DNA from: Cherax quadricarinatus
Taxonomy: Eukaryota; Arthropoda; Malacostraca; Decapoda; Parastacidae
Direction of reading: 5' to 3'
Assembly (NCBI RefSeq): GCF_038502225.1
Contig: NW_027195396.1
Location: forward strand, 62,001-126,000
DNA length: 64,000 nucleotides
Under the pieces are notes generated by a model, which was not told where the DNA came from, did not search any database, and saw only the letters and a list, made by a program, of their open reading frames with translations. Of the stretch, positions 1 through 11,052 are shown piece after piece. The first letter of the stretch is position 1; every line of letters starts with the position of its first letter. Made by a program: the position numbers and the translations under genes.

Positions 1-2450
1 ATATAATCATGTATCTCTCCCTCCTGCATTCCAGGGAATACAGGTTTAGAAACCTCAAGCGCTCCCAGTAATTGAGGTGTTTTATCTCCGTTATGCGCGC
101 CGTGAAAGTTCTCTGTACATTTTCTAGGTCGGCAATTTCACCTGCCTTGAAAGGTGCTGTTAGAGTGCAGCAATATTCCAGCCTAGATAGAACAAGTGAC
201 CTGAAGAGTGTCATCATGGGCTTGGCCTCCCTAGTTTTGAAGGTTCTCATTATCCATCCTGTCATTTTTCTAGCAGATGCGATTGATACAATGTTATGGT
301 CCTTGAAGGTGAGATCCTCCGACATAATCACTCCCAGGTCTTTGACGTTGGTGTTTCGCTCTATTTTGTGGCCAGAATTTGTTTTGTACTCTGATGAAGA
401 TTTAATTTCCTCATGTTTACCATATCTGAGTAATTGAAATTTCTCATCGTTGAACTTCATATTGTTTTCTGCAGCCCACTGAAAGATTTGGTTGATGTCC
501 GCCTGGAGCCTTGCAGTGTCTGCAATGGAAGACACTGTCATGCAGATTCGGGTGTCATCTGCAAAGGAAGACACGGTGCTGTGGCTGACATCCTTGTCTA
601 TGTCGGATATGAGGATGAGGAACAAGATGGGAGCTAGTACTGTGCCTTGTGGAACAGAGCTTTTCACCGTAGCTGCCTCGGACTTTACTCTGTTGACGAC
701 TACTCTCTGTGTTCTGTTAGTGAGGAAATTATAGATCCATCGACCGACTTTTCCTGTTATTCCTTTAGCACGCATTTTGTGCGCTATTACGCCATGGTCA
801 CACTTGTCGAAGGCTTTTGCAAAGTCTGTATATATTACATCTGCATTCTTTTTGTCTTCTAGTGCATTTAGGACCTTGTCGTAGTGATCCAATAGTTGAG
901 ACAGACAGGAGCTACCTGTTCTAAACCCATGTTGCCCTGGGTTGTGTAACTGATGGGTTTCTAGATGGGTGGTGATCTTGCTTCTTAGGACCCTTTCAAA
1001 GATTTTTATGATATGGGATGTTAGTGCTATTGGTCTGTAGTTCTTTGCTGTTGCTTTACTGCCCCCTTTGTGGAGTGGGGCTATGTCTGTTGTTTTTAGT
1101 AACTGAGGGACAACCCCCGTGTCCATGCTCCCTCTCCATAGGATGGAAAAGGCTCGTGATAGGGGCTTCTTGCAGTTTTTGATGAACACAGAGTTCCATG
1201 AGTCTGGCCCTGTGGCAGAGTGCATGGGCATGTCATTTATCGCCTGTTCGAAGTCATTTGGCGTCAGGATAACATCGGATAGGCTTGTGTTAATCAAATT
1301 TTGTGGTTCTCTCATAAAAAATTCATTTTGATCTTCGATTCTCAGTCTGGTTAGCGGATTGCTAAAAACTGAGTCATATTGGGACTTGAGTAGCTCACTC
1401 ATTTCCTTGCTGTCATCTGTGTAGGACCCATCTTGTTTAAGTAGGGGCCCAATACTGGACGTTGTTCTCGATTTTGATTTGGCATAGGAGAAGAAATACT
1501 TTGGGTTTCTTTCGATTTCATTTATGGCTTTTAGTTCTTCCCGCGATTCCTGACTCTTAAAGGATTCTTTTAGCTTAAGTTCGATGCTTGCTATTTCTCT
1601 GACCAGTGTCTCCCTACGCATTTCAGATATATTGACCTCTTTTAGCCGCTCTGTTATTCTTTTCCGTCGCCTGTAAAGGGAGCGCCTGTCTCTTTCTATT
1701 TTACATCTACTCTTCCTTTTTCTTAGAGGAATAAGCCTTGTGCATACATCGAGTGCCACCGAGTTAATCTGTTCTAGGCATAAGTTGGGGTCTGTGTTGC
1801 TTAGTATATCTTCCCAGCTTATATCGGTTAGGACTTGGTTTACTTGGTCCCACTTTATGTTTTTGTTATTGAAGTTGAATTTGGTGAATGCTCCCTCGTG
1901 ACTAGTCTCATTTTGTCGGTCTGGGGCTCCACGCATACATGTCTGAACCTCAGTTATGTTGTGATCTGAGTATATTGTTTTTGATATGGTGACATTTCTT
2001 ATCAGATCATCATTGTTAGTGAAGATGAGGTCTAGTGTATTCTCCAGTCTAGTAGGCTCTATTATTTGCTGGTTTAAATTGAATTTTGTGCAGAGATTTA
2101 AAAGCTCGTGTGAGTGTGAGTTTTCATCAGAGCTGCCTCCTGGTGTTATTACTGCAACAATATTATTTGCTATATTCCTCCATTTTAGGTGCCTTAAGTT
2201 GAAATCCCCCAGGAGCAAGATGTTGGGTGCAGGAGCTGGAAGATTTTCCAGACAGTGGTCAATTTTTAACAGCTGTTCCTGGAATTGCTGGGATGTTGCA
2301 TCCGGAGGCTTGTAGACTACCACAATGACTAGGTTTTGGTTCTCGACCTTTACTGCTAAAACTTCCACTACATCATTTGAGGCATTAAGCAGTTCTGTGC
2401 AAACAAGTGACTCTGCAATGTACAGGCCAACCCCCCCCTTTTGCCTGTTC

Positions 2451-2454
<4 letters not shown>
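1..2454 (-). CDS. CR1-like LINE ORF2 (endonuclease plus reverse transcriptase), partial
   Basis: Non-LTR retrotransposon polyprotein on the minus strand. I read it as open from the (CA)n tract near 2454 to the left edge, about 810 codons with no stop. It starts inside the APE-type endonuclease (GVGLYIAESL, then LLLGDFNLRHLKW near 2200). A linker rich in K and R follows, then the reverse transcriptase: KNYRPIALTS near 1030, FAKAFDKCDH near 790, SVPQGTVLAP near 640 and the catalytic FADDTRIC near 560. The maturase-like C-terminus (RLEYCCTLTAPFKAG, LNLYSLECRRER) reaches the edge. The 5' end is cut at the (CA)n tract, so the start codon is missing. The open frame suggests recent activity. The CR1/Jockey-group placement is inferred from RT motifs; the exact clade is uncertain. 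Confidence 0.8.
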
Positions 2455-2545
<91 letters not shown>

Positions 2546-2560
2546 TGTGTGTGTGCGTGT
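2455..2560. repeat. (TG)n microsatellite at a LINE-LINE junction
   Basis: A nearly pure TG run of about 90 bp, then an imperfect stretch to 2560. It separates the 3' end of a family B LINE (minus strand, higher coordinates) from the truncated 5' end of the CR1-like ORF at 1-2454. It corresponds to the (CA)n tail of the family B copy read on the minus strand. Confidence 0.95.
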
Positions 2561-5500
2561 ACTTCTAGTCGGACATGCCCCTTAGCTCCAGGACTAGTCT
2601 TCTTGCAAACCTTTCCACTTTCTCTATTTTCTCGACGTGCTTGATCAGGTGTGGGTTCCAAACTTGTGCTGCATACTCATCTATGGGCCTACCATACACT
2701 GTGTGCAGACTCCTGAACGATTCCTTATTGAGGTGCCAGAACGCTATTCTTAGGTTTGCTAGCTGTCCATGTGCTGCAGCTGTTTTTTGGTTGATGTGCA
2801 CCTCAGGAGATGTGCTCGGTATTATGCTCATGCCAAGGTCCTTTTCCTTGAATAAGGTTTGCAGTCTTAGGCCCGCTAGACTGTACTCTGTCTGCAGTCT
2901 TCTTTGCCCTTCCCTGATCTTCATGACTTTGCACTTGGTAGGGTTAAACTCTAGGAGCTGGTTTCTCTACCAGTCTTGCAGCCTGTCCAGATTCCTTTAT
3001 ATTCCTGCCTGATTGTCGTCCAGTTGAATTTTCCTCATTAACTTCACATCGTCTGCAAGCAGGGACAATTTTGAGTCTATCCCTTCCGTCATGTCATTCA
3101 CATATACCAGAGACATCACCTGCCCTAGAACGGACCCCTTTGGAACCCCGCTCGTCACAGGCGCCCAGTCTGACACCTCATCACTTACCATGACTTGTTG
3201 TTGCCTTCCTGTCCGGTATTTTCTGATCCATTGCAGTGCCTTTCCTGTTATACCTGCCTGGTCCCCCAACTTTTGCACTAATCTCTTGTGTGGAACTGTG
3301 TCAAAAGCCTTGTCACAGTCCAAGAAAACACAGTGTACCCACCCCTCTCTCTCTTGCCTGATTGCCATCACCTTGTCATAGAACTCCAGTAGGTTTGTGA
3401 CACAGGATTTCCCTTCCTTGAAACTGTGCTGGTTGTCATTAAAAAGCTCACTCCTTTCTTGGTGCTCCACCACTGTTCTCCTGATAATCTTCCCCATGAC
3501 TTTGCATACTATACATGTTAATGACATTGGTTCTTGGTTTAGTGCTGCGTGTCCGTCTCCTTTCTTAAAAATTTGCTGTCTTCCACACCTTAGGTAGTCG
3601 CTCTGTTATGCCTAGGCATAATAGAGGCTCTCTTTGTATTGCAATCTACTATTGTATATACACAATCTCAATGTACTGTTTGCAAAGACATTAAATAAAT
3701 AAATAAATAAAATAAATAGATATTTTGTAAATAAATAGATATTTTGTTAGTGGCACACACATCTGTTCCCTCTCTGTTCCCATGGAGAGATGTTGCCCGA
3801 CCCCATCATCCTTGAGGAATCTAGTTCGTCTAGCAGCCTCTTCACCTCCTCCTCTATTGTATGTATTGTGTCCAGCACTTAATGGTGTACCCCACCACTC
3901 TGGCTTTCTGGAGTCCTTTCTGTCTCCACTGTGAATACTTCTTTAAATCTCTTGTTTAGCTCTTCACATACTTCTCGGTCGTTTCTTGTGATCTCCCTAC
4001 TCTCCTTCCTCAGCCTGATTACCTGATCCTTGACTCTTGTTTTCCTACTGATGTGCCTGTACAACAGCTTCAGGTTGGACTTAGCTTTCACTCCTCTGTC
4101 ATTTTAGTACTGTCGCTGGGCCTCCATCCTGGCCTTCTGATTATTTCTGTTGCCCTTGGGTACAAACCTCTCTTCTGCTTCCTTGCATATTGTTGTCACA
4201 CATTCCATCTCGTTTACTGATTTTCCTGCTAAATCTTTTTCCCACTGATCCTCATGTAGAAAGTTCCTCATGCCAGTGTAGTCACCTCTTTTGAAGTCTG
4301 GCTTCATTCGTCCTGCCCTTCCTGCTTCTTTTCCCACTTGTAATTCTATATATTCGAAGCTCAGGACCACGTAATCAGTAGCTCCGAAGTGGCTTTCATG
4401 TATGATGTTCTCAATATCTGAAGTACTCATGGTGAATACAATGTCAAGTCTTGCTGGATCGTCTTCTTCTCTCTCTCTCTGGTAGTGTCCCTAACGTGTT
4501 GATGCACGAGGTTTTCCAGTACCACCTCCATCATCTTAGCCCTCCATGTTTCTCGGCCCCAATGTTGCTCCAGGTTTTCCCAGTCAATTTATTTTTGACT
4601 GAAATCACCCACAATCAGTAGCTTTGCCCTGCTCACATGAGCCCTTCTTGTCACATCAGCCATGTCTTTGTTGCTCTCATCATATTCTTGTCTTGGCCTC
4701 CTGCTATTCTGTGGTGGGTTATATAACAATGCAGTCACCATCTTGGGACCTCCAGTCAGAAGTGTTCCTATTATGTAGCCCCTTGCTTCTCCTGTGTCTT
4801 CCTTTGCCATCTCCTGAAAATTCCATTGGTTTTTGATTATCAGTGCAATTCCTCCACCCCTTCTATTCCATCTGCCTTTCCAGTTGGAAATATGATGTCT
4901 GTTATCATTCCTGTGAGCTTCGTTTCCGTGAGAGCTATGATGTCTGGTGATGCATCTGTGATTCTTTCATGCCACTTCTTTCACTTATTCGATATTCCAT
5001 CAGCACTGGTGTACCAAACCTTAAGTTTCCTCTCCAGCACTGTATTCTGGGGGGTTTGTGGGGGCTGGGGGAGTGGGAGACCTGGCAGGGGGCTGTGGGG
5101 TTCTACTGCATAAAGTGGGGTTGTGGCTGTGAGTGTGGGGTGTTTTTTGTTTTGGGAGAATATGTTTGGTTGTGGGGTTCTGTGGGTGGTTCTGTGGTTG
5201 TTTGCACTTGCTGCTTGACTCGACTCTTGTTCTCCCCTACTGACTCTAGCCTTCTCTCTCCTTCTTGCTCCGTTCGTTTTTGTGTCCTATCTCTCAACTT
5301 CTGTCGTTCTCTTACCGTTCTGTTGTTATCTAGGAACACTCTCCAGTATGTTGTTGATTCCTTTAGCTGTAGTTTCTGCTGCCGGATCTTGTTCCACACT
5401 GTTTCTATCTTCAAAAATCACTTTGATTGGCCGAATTCTTCCTGAATTCAGTCATGTCCTCCTCTCTCGTTTGATAATATTTTCAATCTCTTTCTCTCCA

Positions 5501-5626
5501 CCGTCTTTCATTGTACGTCCTCCCGTCGCTCTCCTGAAGCCCATGTATGAAGACTGATCTCTCCCTCTCCTCCCACTGCTTTTCTCTCCCTATCTCTTGG
5601 TCTCATTTGTTCATAACTATTATGTA

Positions 5627-5628
<2 letters not shown>
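2561..5628 (-). pseudogene. Family B CR1-like LINE, decayed copy B1
   Basis: A minus-strand copy running from the ORF1 C-terminus (5414-5103, RERQKLRDRTQKRTEQEGER) through a proline-rich stretch and the endonuclease (4810-4589, ALLYNPPQNSRRPRQEYDES, LLIVGDFSQK). It continues through the linker (4430-4104 and 4091-3879, NDREVCEELNKRFKEVFTVE) to the RT (3527-2997, FLDCDKAFDTVPHKRLVQKL, VTSGVPKGSVLG, SLLADDVKLM) and the C-terminal domain (2924-2565). Several frameshifts and stops break it, and a foreign segment lies at about 3597-3765. Both ends abut (CA)n tracts. It is the most complete family B copy in this cluster, but it is not functional. Confidence 0.85.
3597..3765 (+). mobile_element. Short insertion ending in an (AAAT)n-like tail
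   Basis: This stretch interrupts the RT region of LINE copy B1 and does not resemble it. It ends in CATTAAATAAATAAATAA followed by AAATAGATATTTTGT repeats, as expected for the 3' end of a 5'-truncated retroposon on the + strand. The source family is not recognised. Some B1 sequence seems to be missing at the same place. Confidence 0.4.

Positions 5629-5690
<62 letters not shown>
5629..5690. repeat. (TG)n microsatellite between LINE copies B2 and B1
   Basis: About 58 bp of TG. Read on the minus strand, copy B2 ends in GGTGAGTACATA, then (CA)n, then copy B1 begins within ORF1. The same arrangement recurs at 6856, 7971, 56049 and 57128. Confidence 0.95.
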
Positions 5691-6855
5691 ACTCACCTAT
5701 TTGTACTCACCTATTTGTGGTTGCAGGGGTCGAGTCCTAGCTCCTGGCCCCGCCTCTTCACCGGTTGCTACTAGGCCCTCTCTCTCCCCGCTCCATGAGC
5801 TTTATCAAACCTCGTCTTAAAACTGTGTATGGTTCCTGCCTCCACTACGTCATTTTCTAGGCTATTCCACTGCCTTACAACTCTATGACTGAAGAAATAC
5901 TTCCTACTATCTCTCTGACTCATTTGTGTCTTCAACTTCCAATTGTGGCCTCTTGTTTCTGTGTCCCCTCCCTGGAACATCCTGTCTTTGTCCACCTTGT
6001 CTATTCCACGCAGTATTTTATATGTCGTTATCATGTCTCCCCTGACCCTCCTGTCCTCCAGTGAGGTCAGGCCGATTTCCCTTAATCTTTCTTCATAGGA
6101 CATTCCCCTTAGCTCTGGAACTAACCTTGTCGCAAACCTTTGTACTTTCTCTAGTTTCCTGACGTGCTTTATCAAGTGCGGGTTCCAAACAGGTGCTGCA
6201 TACTCCAGTATGGGCCTGACATACACGGTGTACAGTGTCTTGAATGATTCCTTACTAAGGTATCGGAATGCTGTTCTCAGGTTTGCCAGGCGCCCATATG
6301 CTGCAGCAGTTATCTGATTGATGTGTGCTTCCGGAGACATGCTTGGTGTTATACTCACCCCAAGATCTTTCTCCTTGAGTGAGGTTTGCAGTCTTTGGCC
6401 ACCTAGCCTATACTCTGTCTGTGGTCTTCTGTGCCCCTCCCCCATCTTCATGACTTTGCATTTGGCAGGATTAAATTCGAGAAGCCATTTGCTGGACCAG
6501 GTGTCCAGTCTGTCCAGGTCTCTTTGAAGTCCTGCCTGGTCCTCATCAGATTTAATTCTCCTCATTAACTTCACATCATCTGCAAACAGGGACACTTCTG
6601 AGTCTAACCCTTCCGTCATGTCGTTCACATATACCAAAAATAGCACTGGTCCTAGGACCGACCCCTGTGGGACCCCGCTCGTCACAGGTGCCCACTGTGA
6701 TACATCATTACGTACCATGACTCGTTGTTGCCTCCCTGTCAGGTATTCTCTGATCCATTGCAGTGCCCTTCCTGTTATATGTGCCTGATGCTCTAGCTTC
6801 TGCACTAATCTCTTGTGAGGAACTGTGTCAAAGGCCTTCTTGCAGTCCAAGAAGA
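5691..6855 (-). mobile_element. Family B CR1-like LINE, 5'-truncated copy B2
   Basis: The 3' part of a family B LINE on the minus strand. It begins at the (CA)n tract near 6855, inside RT motif A, and ends in a short 3' UTR with repeated AGGTGAGTAC motifs that run directly into (CA)n at 5690. It lies head-to-tail with B3 upstream and B1 downstream. Confidence 0.85.
5771..6850 (-). CDS. Reverse transcriptase of LINE copy B2, 359 codons
   Basis: Open frame from 6850 (a Leu codon, so not a genuine start) to the stop at 5771. Visible RT motifs are LDCKKAFDTVPHKRLVQKLE at the N-terminus, [20 protein letters not shown] near residue 70, LFADDVKLMRRI near residue 90 (catalytic ADD) and EKDLGVSITPSMSPEAHIN. 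The CR1-group C-terminal domain follows (RPILEYAAPVWNPHLIKHV, LREIGLTSLEDRRVRGDMIT). It ends RKYFFSHRVVRQWNSLENDV and a short basic tail. The endonuclease is absent, so this is a 5'-truncated but otherwise undamaged copy and probably young. Confidence 0.85.
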   Translation of the reverse strand: MDCKKAFDTVPHKRLVQKLEHQAHITGRALQWIREYLTGRQQRVMVRNDVSQWAPVTSGVPQGSVLGPVLFLVYVNDMTEGLDSEVSLFADDVKLMRRIKSDEDQAGLQRDLDRLDTWSSKWLLEFNPAKCKVMKMGEGHRRPQTEYRLGGQRLQTSLKEKDLGVSITPSMSPEAHINQITAAAYGRLANLRTAFRYLSKESFKTLYTVYVRPILEYAAPVWNPHLIKHVRKLEKVQRFATRLVPELRGMSYEERLREIGLTSLEDRRVRGDMITTYKILRGIDKVDKDRMFQGGDTETRGHNWKLKTQMSQRDSRKYFFSHRVVRQWNSLENDVVEAGTIHSFKTRFDKAHGAGRERA

Positions 6856-6974
<119 letters not shown>

Positions 6975-7968
6975 ACTCACCTATTTGTACTCACCTATTT
7001 GTGGTTGCAGGGGTCGAGTCACAGCTCCTGGCCCCGCCTCTTCGCTGATTGCTACTAGGTCCTCTCTCTCCCTGCCCCATGAGCTCTATCATACCTCGCC
7101 TTAAAACTATGTATGGTTCCTGCCTCCACCACATCACTTTCTAGGCTATTCCATGGCCTGACTACTCTATGACTGAAGAAATACTTCCTAACATCCCTTT
7201 GATTCATCTGAGTCTTCAACTTCCAATTGTGACCTCTTGTGTCTGTGTCCCATCTCTGGAACATCCCGTCTTTGTCCACCTCGTCTATTCCGCGCAGTAT
7301 TTTATATGTCGTTATCATGTCTCCCCTGACCCTCCTGGCCTCCAGTGTCGTCAGGCCGATTTCCCTCAACCTTTCTTCATAGGACAATCCCCGTAGCTCT
7401 GGGACTAGTCTTGTTGCAAACCTTTGCACTTTCTCTAATTTCTTGACGTGCTTGACTAGGTGTGGATTCCAAACTGGTGCTGCATACTCCAGTATGGGCC
7501 TGACGTAGATGGTGTACAGAGTCTTAAACGAATCCTTACTGAGGTATCGGAACGCTATCCGTAGGTTTGCCAGGCGCCCGTATGCTGCAGCAGTTATCTG
7601 ATTGATGTGCGCCTCAGGAGATATGCTCGGTGTTATACTCACCCCCAGATCTTTTTCCTTGAGTGAGGTTTGCAGTCTTTGGCCATCTAAACTATATTGT
7701 GTCTGCGGTCTTCTTTGCCCTTCCCCAATCTTCATGACTATGCATTTGGCAGGGTTAAATTCAAGGAGCCAGTTGCTGGACCAGGCTTGTAGCCTGTCCA
7801 GATCTCTTTGTAGTCCTGCCTGATCCTCGTCCGATTCGATTCTTCTCATTAACTTCACATCATCTGCAAACAAGGACACTTCTGAGTCTATCCCTTCCGT
7901 TATGTCGTTCACGTATACCAAGAACAGCACAGGTCCTAGGACTGACCCCTGTGGAACCCCGCTTGTCA

Positions 7969-7970
<2 letters not shown>
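6975..7970 (-). mobile_element. Family B CR1-like LINE, 5'-truncated copy B3
   Basis: A minus-strand 3' fragment starting at the RT VTSGVPQ motif directly beside (CA)n at 7971. It ends in two AGGTGAGTAC repeats and then (CA)n. Its 5' breakpoint is almost the same as that of copy B4 at 56130. Confidence 0.85.
7055..7970 (-). CDS. Reverse transcriptase C-terminal part of LINE copy B3
   Basis: An open frame of about 305 codons after the (CA)n-encoded His-Thr run is excluded. It begins [20 protein letters not shown] and continues with SLFADDVKLMRRIESDEDQA, WSSNWLLEFNPAKC, EKDLGVSITPSISPEAHI and RPILEYAAPVWNPHLVKHVK, ending RKYFFSHRVVRPWNSL. It is very similar to copy B2. RT motifs before PQGS are missing, so the product cannot be active. 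It has no start codon of its own. Confidence 0.8.

Positions 7971-8058
<88 letters not shown>
7971..8058. repeat. (TG)n microsatellite at the 5' end of LINE copy B3
   Basis: 88 bp of uninterrupted TG. On its right side it passes straight into unrelated AT-rich sequence, so it marks the outer edge of the nested family B cluster. Confidence 0.95.
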
Positions 8059-8060
<2 letters not shown>

Positions 8061-8778
8061 AACAAGCAAAACAAATAAATTTCCATAGTCATACAAACAT
8101 ATTTACATAACAGTTTTTTAGGCTAGCTTGTGCTCAGTATCACTCTCTCACACCAATATCCAGCAGGAGCAATTAAACCGATAGATAGTTTCTGCTTAAT
8201 GGCTGTCTCTTGCTAAAACCGCTCGCAGTGTTCATCACTAACGTCACCATAGTTTGGCGGGGAAAAATTAAGGTGAAAATGAATATTGAGAGACATCCGG
8301 CATCCCAGTAAACCTACTCAAGTGTTCTTGGATGTAAGTCATCTTCAAAAATAACGATCATTTAGCAACCTCTGAATTTGAGGTGTGATGAAAATATCAT
8401 TCTTCAGTTTGTGTCCTTATTTGGGAAGTCTGCCCTTCAGATAGGGAAATCCTGCATTTTATCTGTCCAGAATTCTGAGGAGTTTTAAATGATCGACAAA
8501 TATCCTGTGTTGAACTTTAATCACTTCTGCCTCATACAGTTCTCCAGTTGGCCACGTAGTGTTGCTTAGTATCTTGACTGTCCCCACAGGCATGGTAAAC
8601 TGCAGTACTTGTCAATCTACCTTGCATTCCCAGTAACACACTTGTTGAGTTCAGGTCACCACAGATTTTCACCCAGACTTCTCATATTTGATGAGAATGA
8701 CAAGTTTTGCATTGTTTCATATGTTTCTTTCAAGTCTCAAACTAGAGCTAAAGGTAGACTTGGCAGAGTGTTGTCAGT
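8059..8778. other. Unassigned AT-rich stretch
   Basis: No exon, RNA gene or clear repeat was recognised. Only short open frames are present (for example 8609-8812, +), without recognisable domains or codon bias. It is probably old transposon-derived sequence. Confidence 0.4.
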
Positions 8779-8904
8779 GTTAAGTAAGACTGCCTTCAGA
8801 CTTGTTAAGTAAGACTGCCTTCAGACTTGTTAAGTAAGACTGCCTTCAGACTTGTTAAGTAAGACTGCCTTCAGACTTGTTAAGTAAGACTGCCTTCAGA
8901 CTTG
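8779..8904. repeat. 25-bp minisatellite, five copies
   Basis: Five identical 25-bp units in tandem, each starting GTTAAGTAAGACTGCC. The exact identity suggests recent expansion. Confidence 0.95.
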
Positions 8905-9345
8905 TTTTGCTGGAATAAATAAACGAGCGTCATACTCCAGGATCATAATGTTGAACCAAAACATCGAAAAGTTCATTAACATCACAACAGTAGCATTTTT
9001 ATTCCTCCAATTTAAAATAAGTTTCTAGGCCTTTCTGTCACTTTCTGAAAAAAAACTGATTCTTTTGTTTGGGTGAATTAAATTCTACTGGAGCAATACT
9101 GACCCAAGTAGCTCCGAGTGTTCGTTTAATAAATTAAGATTATGCGCAAGATCGTTAAGGTTTTTATGAGTCACTAGATGTGGTTCCTGGTTTTTGACTT
9201 CAGCTTGTTAAAACTCGGAATTCGAGGCAATGCTCTTTCACCGGTGACCTTGCTTGGCAGGGAGAAAACTATTCTTAATACAAAATAACAATAATAACAG
9301 TAATAATAATAATAATAATAATAAGACGAAGAATAAAATTATTAT
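8905..9345. other. Unassigned sequence with a short (TAA)n run
   Basis: AT-rich, with no recognised gene. A short AATAATAAT run lies at about 9287-9325. It precedes a minus-strand family C LINE tail. Confidence 0.4.
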
Positions 9346-9515
9346 TTTTTATCATCATTGACATATCAGCCGTTTCCCACCAAGGCAGGGTGGCCCGAAA
9401 AAGAAAAACTTTCATCATCATTCACTCCATCACTGTCTTGCCAGAGGCGCTCTTACGCTACAGTTATAAAGCATCCGTCCTTCAGCGTGCAGGAACTGTA
9501 CTTCCTATCTCCACT
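9346..9515 (-). mobile_element. Family C (RTE-like) LINE, 3' UTR remnant
   Basis: Matches the 3' end of the family C copy at 50400-50600 in reverse orientation: a cluster of CACTGTCTTGCCAGAGGCG, the AAAGTTTTTC-type segment and GGCCGAAAAA/CCACCAAGGCAGGG. Only the tail is present. Confidence 0.75.
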
Positions 9516-9520
9516 ATTTT

Positions 9521-10325
9521 AATAATAATAATTATCATTATTATTAGTAGCAATAGTAGTAGTAGCAGCACTAGTATTACAATCAAAACTAAGCGCTAAA
9601 CCCACAAGGGTCATACAACGCTGCAGGACAGGATGTGTTAAAGCTATAATATACAAAGATGAAAGGCCAGCGAGAGTTAAGAGTTTGCAAGACGCAGAGT
9701 TAGTAAGGGTAGTGGGAAGTGCTAAAGGGAAAAATATAATCAAAGTTGGAGCAATAAAACACTCGCCGACAAAAATTCTAAGAGGGAGTCTGTCAAAGGT
9801 GGGAATGTCAGCAAGAAGGTCAGATAAAGTGAATTAGGGCTGTGACAGTACTGGACGTAAATTCTACCTGCCCACTGATAGACAGGACTGTTTATTAAAT
9901 GACGGTGAACTGACACCAGAACTTGACACTTCTCACAGAGTGGCGTTGAGCGGTTCTCCATGAGATTCCCATGAGTGTGACGTGTGTCATATACATTGAT
10001 GGGAGAACATAGTCTCCCAAACACGATTTTAAGAACAACAGAAACCCAAATATAGTTTAAAGGAATACAATTTGTTATTCAACTCAGACCACTGTTATGT
10101 AATACTTACAGCAGTGAAGCTGTGAAAATAATAGCCGAGTCTAATAAATGACCTCATACAACTCGGTCTGGAAAATTTGCTTCAAACCAGACACCGTCAA
10201 AGAATTTAGAACCATCAGTGTAAATTGCAGTGACATGAGTATGAGATAGAAAGGCAGCGAGAAGCAACAACGTATAACCTAGCTATCTCACAGGGGAATG
10301 AAGAAGACACGAATCGTCGGAACTT
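9521..10325 (-). pseudogene. I-type LINE 3' part: RNase H domain and C-terminus, decayed
   Basis: Minus-strand relic. At about 10260-10150 it reads AIYTDGSKFFDG with FPDRVV following, the N-terminal motif of an RNase H domain as found in I-group LINEs. At 10024-9740 it reads DTRHTHGNLMENRSTPLCEK and CQVLVSVHRHLINSPVYQ, typical of the C-terminal CCHC-like region of the same group. Stops and a gap separate the blocks. The 3' UTR contains TTTAGCGCTT and ends in an (ATT/TAA)n tail at 9521-9560. The family is inferred from the motif combination. Confidence 0.65.
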
Positions 10326-10326
10326 T

Positions 10327-10331
10327 CCAAG

Positions 10332-10416
<85 letters not shown>
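10327..10416. repeat. (TAA)n microsatellite
   Basis: About 90 bp of TAA units at the 5' (high-coordinate) end of the minus-strand I-type LINE, whose own 3' tail is also (TAA)n-like. Confidence 0.95.
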
Positions 10417-10417
<1 letters not shown>

Positions 10418-10790
10418 TTCACACAGGATGTACAATATATATCGTGAGGTGCATAATTCCTATTTTAAGGATTAATGTTCTCTTGACTGGTGGTATACAG
10501 GTGACATGCATCCTTGATAACTCTCGTGTAGTCGACAGGTAAGGAACATGTTACATGCAGGCTTCATGACCATTTGAGAAATCGAGAGACTTTAGACCCA
10601 ATTAAGCAAACATCTAATTAGTAAGACAACCATCACTGTTGTGCAGTGACATGGCGACATCATGGTAAGCCAGTGCATTTAAATATCATCAAAGTATATT
10701 TCTACTTCCCATTCGTACTCTCGGGAGCGGATGTAACTATAATAATGACTTATCATAATTTACGAAATCGTTATAACACTATTCGAAAGA
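10417..10790. other. Unassigned intergenic or intronic stretch
   Basis: No gene, RNA or repeat structure recognised. Confidence 0.4.
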
Positions 10791-10794
10791 AAGC

Positions 10795-10900
10795 ATGGTA
10801 TGGGTAGGGCTAGAACCCATGGCAAGTGAATCATAAAACTCCAGGCCAGTGCGTAAGCCACTGGGCCAGGTGGCTACAATAAGATTCATCCAAGTAGGTA
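10795..10900 (-). mobile_element. tRNA-derived SINE (copy 1)
   Basis: On the minus strand a box A-like TGGCCCAGTGGCTTACGC (about 10868-10851) is followed by a box B-like GGTTCTAGCCC (about 10816-10806), at tRNA-like spacing. The upstream GATGAATCTTATTGTAGCC is shared with a second copy at 12675 on the + strand, so this is a dispersed family and not a functional tRNA gene. Confidence 0.65.
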
Positions 10901-10908
10901 TATTTATT

Positions 10909-11052
10909 GGGCACCACTGTGACCACAAACGCAAGTTTTTACAGATGAATCTCCGGCCAGCAGCTTTGAGGGAACTTGTGCTACAGTTCACCACAGCCAC
11001 ACTGGCGGGAGATTCATCTGCAAAAACTTTCATTTGTGGTCATGTTGGTGCC
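10909..11052. repeat. Imperfect inverted repeat, about 45-bp arms
   Basis: The left arm (10909-10953) and right arm (11008-11052) are reverse complements with a few mismatches, sharing GATTCATCTG, AAAAACTT and TTTGTGGTCA. The loop is about 54 bp. The right arm runs into the first unit of the 51-bp minisatellite. Confidence 0.75.
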
